Assembly (NCBI GenBank): GCA_902600635.1
Contig: CACKKE010000004.1
Location: 1 to 44,652 of the forward strand
Source of the DNA: an uncultured Pelagibacteraceae bacterium
GTDB taxonomy: Bacteria; Pseudomonadota; Alphaproteobacteria; Pelagibacterales; Pelagibacteraceae
Length of the DNA: 44,652 bases
Direction of reading: 5' to 3'
Shown: piece by piece, positions 39,933 to 44,652 of the stretch
How positions within the stretch are numbered: position 1 is the first letter of the stretch
Layout of the letters: each line of letters opens with the position of its first letter
Translations under genes and position numbers: made by a program
Notes under the pieces: model-generated
Told to the model about the DNA's origin: nothing
Seen by the model: only the letters and a program-made list of their open reading frames with translations
Databases searched by the model: none

Positions 39933-40936
39933 TATGAGTTGGCCTGAATTGCCTTTTCATTATTCTGAACAATAGTCATAATATGTTTTGCTTTTTGAAA
40001 ATCAGAGTCTCTTGCCATCATGTTATCACTTAAATATCTTTTCCATTCTTTTGAACCAACTTGTCCATGATATAAACCTACTGTATGTCTCATGATATGA
40101 TTAATTTTTGTCCCTAATTTTACTTCTCTATCAGCATACTCTAAAAGTTTTTCTACAACTTGTTCTCTTGTAGGACTATTCTTTGTCTTGAATATTTCTT
40201 TTTCAATTTCAATTAAGGAATACGGATTTTGATATATTGATCTTCCTATCATTACACCATCACAAAACTTTAAATGATTATTTATTTCCTCAACTTTTGT
40301 GATCCCACCATTTATAATTATTTCTAAACTAGGATTTTCTTTTTTAATGTCATAAACCATTTTATAATTTAGCTTTGGAATATTTAAATTTTGTTTTGGA
40401 GACAGACCTGTCAAAATTGCTTTCCGTGCATGCAAAATAAATGTTTTTGAACCAGCATCTCTCATCTTATGAATAAAATTATTTAAATAATCGAACTCTT
40501 CTGTATCATCGAAACCAATTCTTGTCTTAGCTGTAACGGGAATTTTACATGCATTTACCATTGAATTAATACATTCAGCAACTAAATCAGGTTCTTTAAT
40601 TAAACATGCACCAAATTTATTTTTTTGAACTTTTTTGCTGGGACAACCAAGGTTAATATTAATTTCATCATAACCCATATCCTCTGCAATTTTAGCTACT
40701 TCTGCTAACTCATCTTTATTAGATCCCCCTACTTGTAGAGCTAATGGTTTTTCTTCAGGACTAAAAGATAAAATTTTTTTTCTATCACCATGGATTGCTG
40801 ATTTTGTAGCGACCATTTCAGTATAGAGCATTACATTTTTGCTCATCAATCTTAAAAAGAAACGATCATGCCTATCTGTGCAATCCATCATTGGGGCAAC
40901 TGATATTTTTCTGTTTATTTCTTTTTTAGAATCCAA
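39932..40936 (-). CDS. dusA: tRNA-dihydrouridine synthase A
   Basis: 'SVAPMMDCTDRHDRFFLRLMS', 'ININLGCPSKKVQKNKFGACLI', 'HARKAILTGLSPKQN'. Confidence 0.94.
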   Translation of the reverse strand: MDSKKEINRKISVAPMMDCTDRHDRFFLRLMSKNVMLYTEMVATKSAIHGDRKKILSFSPEEKPLALQVGGSNKDELAEVAKIAEDMGYDEININLGCPSKKVQKNKFGACLIKEPDLVAECINSMVNACKIPVTAKTRIGFDDTEEFDYLNNFIHKMRDAGSKTFILHARKAILTGLSPKQNLNIPKLNYKMVYDIKKENPSLEIIINGGITKVEEINNHLKFCDGVMIGRSIYQNPYSLIEIEKEIFKTKNSPTREQVVEKLLEYADREVKLGTKINHIMRHTVGLYHGQVGSKEWKRYLSDNMMARDSDFQKAKHIMTIVQNNEKAIQANS

Positions 40937-42257
40937 GGTCTTTACCCATTATTTTATCAGGTAACCATGTAACAATCTCAGGAAAAATACATAAAATTAC
41001 TATAGCTAAAGCCATAATTATCATAAACGGTATAGATCCTTTTAAAATTTCTGACAAACTAACGTCTGGGGTAATTCCTTTTATAATATAAAGATTTAAT
41101 CCAACTGGTGGTGTAATTAAGCCAATCTCCATATTAATTGTAAATACTATTGCAAACCAATATGGGTCAAAACCTAAAGTAGTTATTACTGGTAATAATA
41201 TGGCTGAAGTCATTACAATAACTGCAACTGGCGGTAAAAAGAAACCAGCTATTAAAAGAAATATATTTATTAGAATAAACACAACCCATTTGTTAGAGCT
41301 TAATTCAACCATGCTCTGTGCTAATGACTGAGTTACATACAGCTGTGAAAGAGTGAATGCAAAAAGATATGAAGCAGCGATAATGAACATTATCATTACG
41401 CTTTCTTTCATTGAAACTTTAACTATGTTCCAAATCTTTTTTGGCTGATATATTTTATATACAACAGCAATTAAAACAAAAACTAAGAATGCTCCCACTC
41501 CAGATGCCTCAGATGGTGTTGCAACTCCTCCATAAAGTACATACAAAACTCCTGCTATAATTGCTAGGAAGGGAAGAATTCTTGGTAGTACCTCAAGTTT
41601 TTCTTTGAGCGTCGGTCTTACTCTGTTTCTTAAAGCTTTTGCTGCATCTTTATCAATAAAATAACTATGTATAAGAGCCCATATAGCGAACATACCTGCC
41701 AACATAAAACCTGGCACAAGACCACATAAAAATAATCTTCCAATAGATGTACCTGTTGCGATTCCATAAACTATTAAAACAATACTAGGGGGAATTAAAA
41801 CTCCTAAAGTTCCACCAGCTGCAATGGTTCCTGTTGCGATTTGATCAGAGTAACCTCTTTTTCTCATTTCCGGTATTCCCATTGTTCCTATCGCAGCACA
41901 AGTTGCAGGACTAGATCCACTTAAAGCTGCAAAAATTGAACAAGCTCCAATATTTGAAATCACCAATCCACCTGGCACTCTCCAAAGCCATCTGTCTAGT
42001 CCTGTATATAAATCTTTTCCAGCAGGAGAATTAGCAACAGCCATTCCCATTAAAATGAACATTGGTATAGAAAGTAAAACAAAAGAGTTTAATCCTGCAA
42101 AAAATGTTTCAGCAAATACATCAAGCATTTGAAAACCCTCAAATGTAACCAAAAGAGCTATCGAAACAAAACTCAAACCAAAAGCAATTGGAATTCCAGA
42201 AAAAAGCACCAATAAAGTAAAAACCGCAACAATTAATGCTATAATCAATGGATCCAT
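40926..42257 (-). CDS. dctM: TRAP transporter large permease (DctM)
   Basis: 'SIPMFILMGMAVANSPAGKDLY', 'GGTLGVLIPPSIVLIVYGI', 'LITPPVGLNLYIIKGI'. Confidence 0.95.
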   Translation of the reverse strand: MDPLIIALIVAVFTLLVLFSGIPIAFGLSFVSIALLVTFEGFQMLDVFAETFFAGLNSFVLLSIPMFILMGMAVANSPAGKDLYTGLDRWLWRVPGGLVISNIGACSIFAALSGSSPATCAAIGTMGIPEMRKRGYSDQIATGTIAAGGTLGVLIPPSIVLIVYGIATGTSIGRLFLCGLVPGFMLAGMFAIWALIHSYFIDKDAAKALRNRVRPTLKEKLEVLPRILPFLAIIAGVLYVLYGGVATPSEASGVGAFLVFVLIAVVYKIYQPKKIWNIVKVSMKESVMIMFIIAASYLFAFTLSQLYVTQSLAQSMVELSSNKWVVFILINIFLLIAGFFLPPVAVIVMTSAILLPVITTLGFDPYWFAIVFTINMEIGLITPPVGLNLYIIKGITPDVSLSEILKGSIPFMIIMALAIVILCIFPEIVTWLPDKIMGKDLGF

Positions 42258-42752
42258 TTATTTAAAATCCTTTTCATCAGTTAATTTTATAATTTCTGCG
42301 ATATACTGTAATATCATCAATAAAGCGCCTAACATCATTGATGAATATGGTATCCATAGTGGTGGATCCCAAACAGTTCCTGTTGAATAATTTTTGGTAA
42401 ATGCTTCTTCGAACATTAAGAATCCAAAATAAAATAAAATTAGAAAAAATAATAAACTAATAGAAGATGTAAAAATTTTTAATCTAATTATATTTTTTTT
42501 GGATAAAAAATCGTAAATCCATTCCATGCTCACATGAGCTTTTTCACTTAGAACGTATACACTCCCTATAAAAGTTGAGGCAACTAAAAGCATAGTTACA
42601 AGTTCTGTTTGCCATGTAATTGCTCTTTGAAAAAAATATCTTTCAAAAACAAGTTCAACGATTACCAAGATTGATAAGAGCAATGCTAATACAGCGAAAG
42701 CACCACATGCTTTAGCGATTAGATCGCAAAATTGAAGATATTTTTTTTTCAT
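42258..42752 (-). CDS. dctQ: TRAP transporter small permease (DctQ)
   Basis: 164 aa, 4 TM, 'AITWQTELVTMLLVASTFIGSVYVLSEKAHVSMEWIYD'; between dctP and dctM. Confidence 0.92.
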   Translation of the reverse strand: MKKKYLQFCDLIAKACGAFAVLALLLSILVIVELVFERYFFQRAITWQTELVTMLLVASTFIGSVYVLSEKAHVSMEWIYDFLSKKNIIRLKIFTSSISLLFFLILFYFGFLMFEEAFTKNYSTGTVWDPPLWIPYSSMMLGALLMILQYIAEIIKLTDEKDFK

Positions 42753-42757
42753 AAAAA

Positions 42758-42788
42758 AACCCCTATTTAATAAGAATAAATAGGGGTT
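42758..42788 (-). terminator. intercistronic intrinsic terminator/attenuator between dctP and dctQ
   Basis: Perfect 12-bp stem AACCCCTATTTA / TAAATAGGGGTT with 7-nt loop. The minus strand continues through a T-run directly into the dctQ ATG. Confidence 0.85.
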
Positions 42789-42802
42789 CTTTATATATTA
42801 TT

Positions 42803-43813
42803 TTATTTAACTGCTAAAGCCATTTCCATTAGCTTATCGCCACCTGGAACTTTATCGGCAAATGCCTTGTGGGAAGATTTTTTCGCAATCTCTACCCATG
42901 CAGCATGGTCTTTTGCATCCATGTATACTAATTTTACACCTGCAGCTTTATAAGCATCTTCAAACTTTTTATCTAAGTTTTCTACTTGAGCTGTCATGTA
43001 TTTCTCAGCAACTTTTCCAGCCTTCATCAAAGCTTTCTGCTGCTTAGAGTTTAAAGCATCAAAAGACTTTTTTGACATCAAAATTGGCTCATACATAAAC
43101 CATAGACCAAATTTTCCTGGAGGAGTAGCACATGAAACTTGTTCATAAATTTTGTAACTTACAAAACTTCCTGAACTTGTGTTAGCGCCTGTTAATACAC
43201 CAGTTTGTAAACCTGTGTAAATTTCAGATGAAGGCATACTTTGTATACCAGCTCCTGCTGCTTCTAACATTTGGTTAAATGCTTTTCCAGCAGCTCTCAT
43301 AACTTGACCTTTTGCGTCGCTAGGATTTTTAATACATTTTGTTTTTGAAGCAAAACCACCACCTAACCAAGCATCAGATAAAACTACAACACCAGCATCA
43401 TTAATAATTTTTTTAATTTCAGTCATCATTGGACCTTTATTAAATCTTAATGCGTGGTCATGATTTTTTACTGTTCCAGGCATTAAAGTTGCGTCAAATT
43501 CTGGATGGAATTTAGAAGCATATGCTAATGGAAAAGCAGAAATATCTAATTGACCAGTTGTCATTGGTTTCCACTGTTCTTTTGGTTTGTACAATGATTT
43601 AGCTGGGTAAATTCTAATATCTACTCCAACATTTGCTTTTTTAACCTCGTCAGCAATGATTTGAACCATTTCATGACGTGGGTCATAAGATCCATCAGCT
43701 CTTGGTGTACCAGGCCATTGGTGACTTGCTTTCAGCGTAACTGCATAAGCAGAACCAATAGTAGTAAAAACAAAAACTAATGAAGTTAAATATAAAGATA
43801 TCTTTTTTAACAT
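42803..43813 (-). CDS. dctP: TRAP transporter substrate-binding protein (DctP)
   Basis: Signal peptide 'MLKKISLYLTSLVFVFTTIGSAYA'; 'ASHQWPG', 'KGQVMRAAGKAFNQMLEAAGAGIQSMPSSEIYTGLQTGVLTG'. Confidence 0.92.
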   Translation of the reverse strand: MLKKISLYLTSLVFVFTTIGSAYAVTLKASHQWPGTPRADGSYDPRHEMVQIIADEVKKANVGVDIRIYPAKSLYKPKEQWKPMTTGQLDISAFPLAYASKFHPEFDATLMPGTVKNHDHALRFNKGPMMTEIKKIINDAGVVVLSDAWLGGGFASKTKCIKNPSDAKGQVMRAAGKAFNQMLEAAGAGIQSMPSSEIYTGLQTGVLTGANTSSGSFVSYKIYEQVSCATPPGKFGLWFMYEPILMSKKSFDALNSKQQKALMKAGKVAEKYMTAQVENLDKKFEDAYKAAGVKLVYMDAKDHAAWVEIAKKSSHKAFADKVPGGDKLMEMALAVK

Positions 43814-43848
43814 TATTTTTTCCCTCTATTGTTATTTTTAATAATTGA

Positions 43849-43877
43849 ATTAAAGTGAACTTATTAATAAGAGTCAA
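43849..43877 (-). promoter_or_regulatory. sigma70-type promoter for dctP
   Basis: Minus strand TTGACT (43877-43872) - 17 nt - TTTAAT (43854-43849); SD AGAGGG before the ATG at 43813. Confidence 0.55.
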
Positions 43878-43908
43878 GTCGACAAAAACTCATGATATAT
43901 ATAATTAT

Positions 43909-44652
43909 ATGGATGGACCGTTAAAAAACCTACTAGTAGTTGATTTAACAAGGGTATTGGTAGGTCCTTACTGCACAATGATACTATCAGATCTTGGTGC
44001 AAGAGTAATTAAAGTTGAGGCACCAGAAATAGGAGATGACTCGAGAAAATTTGGACCATTCATAAAAGATTATTCAGCTTATTTCATGTCTTTGAATAGA
44101 GGTAAAGAAAGTATTGCGCTGAATTTAAAGAACAGTGACGATAAAAAAATTTTTGATAAAATTTTATCTAAAGCAGATATTTTAGTTGAAAACTTTAAAC
44201 CAGGCACTTTAGAAAAATGGGGTTACGGTTGGAAAGATATAAATAAAAAATATCCTAAATTAATTTACGCGTCTGCTTCAGGATTTGGACAAACTGGTCC
44301 TCTCAAAGAATTACCTGCTTACGATATGGTTGTGCAAGGTATGGGTGGATTAATGAGTGTAACCGGACAGCCTAATTCTGAACCAACTAGAGTTGGGACA
44401 TCAATTGGTGACATCACTGCTGGTTTGTTTACAGCAATTGGAATTAATGCAGCTCTTTATGATAGACAAAAAACAGGTAAAGGTATGTACATAGATGTTT
44501 CGATGCTAGATTGTCAAATAGCAATTTTAGAAAACGCTATAGCTCGTTACTTAGCAAAAAATGAAATTCCAAAACCAATGGGTTCACGTCATCCATCAAT
44601 TGCACCATTCGAAGCTTTTAAAACAAAAGATAGTTATATTATTATTGCTGCT
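43909..44652 (+). CDS. CaiB/BaiF (class III) CoA-transferase, truncated by window end
   Basis: Translation from the ATG at 43909: MDGPLKNLLVVDLTRVLVGPYCTMILSDLGARVIKVEAPEIGDDSRKFGPF...; open to the window edge. Confidence 0.93.
   Translation, partial: MDGPLKNLLVVDLTRVLVGPYCTMILSDLGARVIKVEAPEIGDDSRKFGPFIKDYSAYFMSLNRGKESIALNLKNSDDKKIFDKILSKADILVENFKPGTLEKWGYGWKDINKKYPKLIYASASGFGQTGPLKELPAYDMVVQGMGGLMSVTGQPNSEPTRVGTSIGDITAGLFTAIGINAALYDRQKTGKGMYIDVSMLDCQIAILENAIARYLAKNEIPKPMGSRHPSIAPFEAFKTKDSYIIIAA

Noticed and set aside
1-44652. tRNA, rRNA, CRISPR, prophage, IS element or defence island
   Set aside because: No GC-rich tRNA-like islands, regularly spaced repeats, transposase/integrase ORFs or defence-gene signatures were recognised by eye; a tRNAscan/Infernal search would be needed to be certain.

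Overview
A 44.65 kb AT-rich, gene-dense chromosomal window with short intergenic gaps and overlapping stop/start codons. Codon bias, compactness and gene content suggest a SAR11/Pelagibacterales-type alphaproteobacterium (inference only). I saw no rRNA, tRNA, CRISPR array, prophage or IS element. From left to right: (1) the 3' end of an acyltransferase-3 gene; (2) a divergent AglEFGK-type ABC sugar transporter joined to a glucosylglycerate-type cluster (HAD MPGP-like phosphatase, GpgS-like synthase, GH13_18 phosphorylase); (3) an Anbu proteasome-like peptidase divergent from a circularly permuted ATP-grasp protein, followed by a GGCT-fold protein; (4) cinA-like / sfsA / map; (5) purB-purC-purS-purQ-purL-bolA-grxD; (6) a minus-strand block rpsD, trmJ-like, cimA, cysS, nadE, class II DAHP synthase, glmS and a stand-alone GlmU acetyltransferase half; (7) gph and prpD-prpB-prpC; (8) nrdAB; (9) a phosphomannomutase/phosphoglucomutase and a highly charged helical protein; (10) DUF2061, TauE-like and dusA; (11) a TRAP transporter (dctMQP) and a truncated CaiB/BaiF CoA-transferase. 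The observations most worth follow-up are the glucosylglycerate synthesis/transport/phosphorolysis locus; terminator-like hairpins whose T-tracts run into, or end just upstream of, the next start codon at three places; a candidate leader/sRNA before DUF2061; a reduced Anbu cluster; a GlmU half-protein; and promoters close enough to start codons to imply leaderless or near-leaderless mRNAs.
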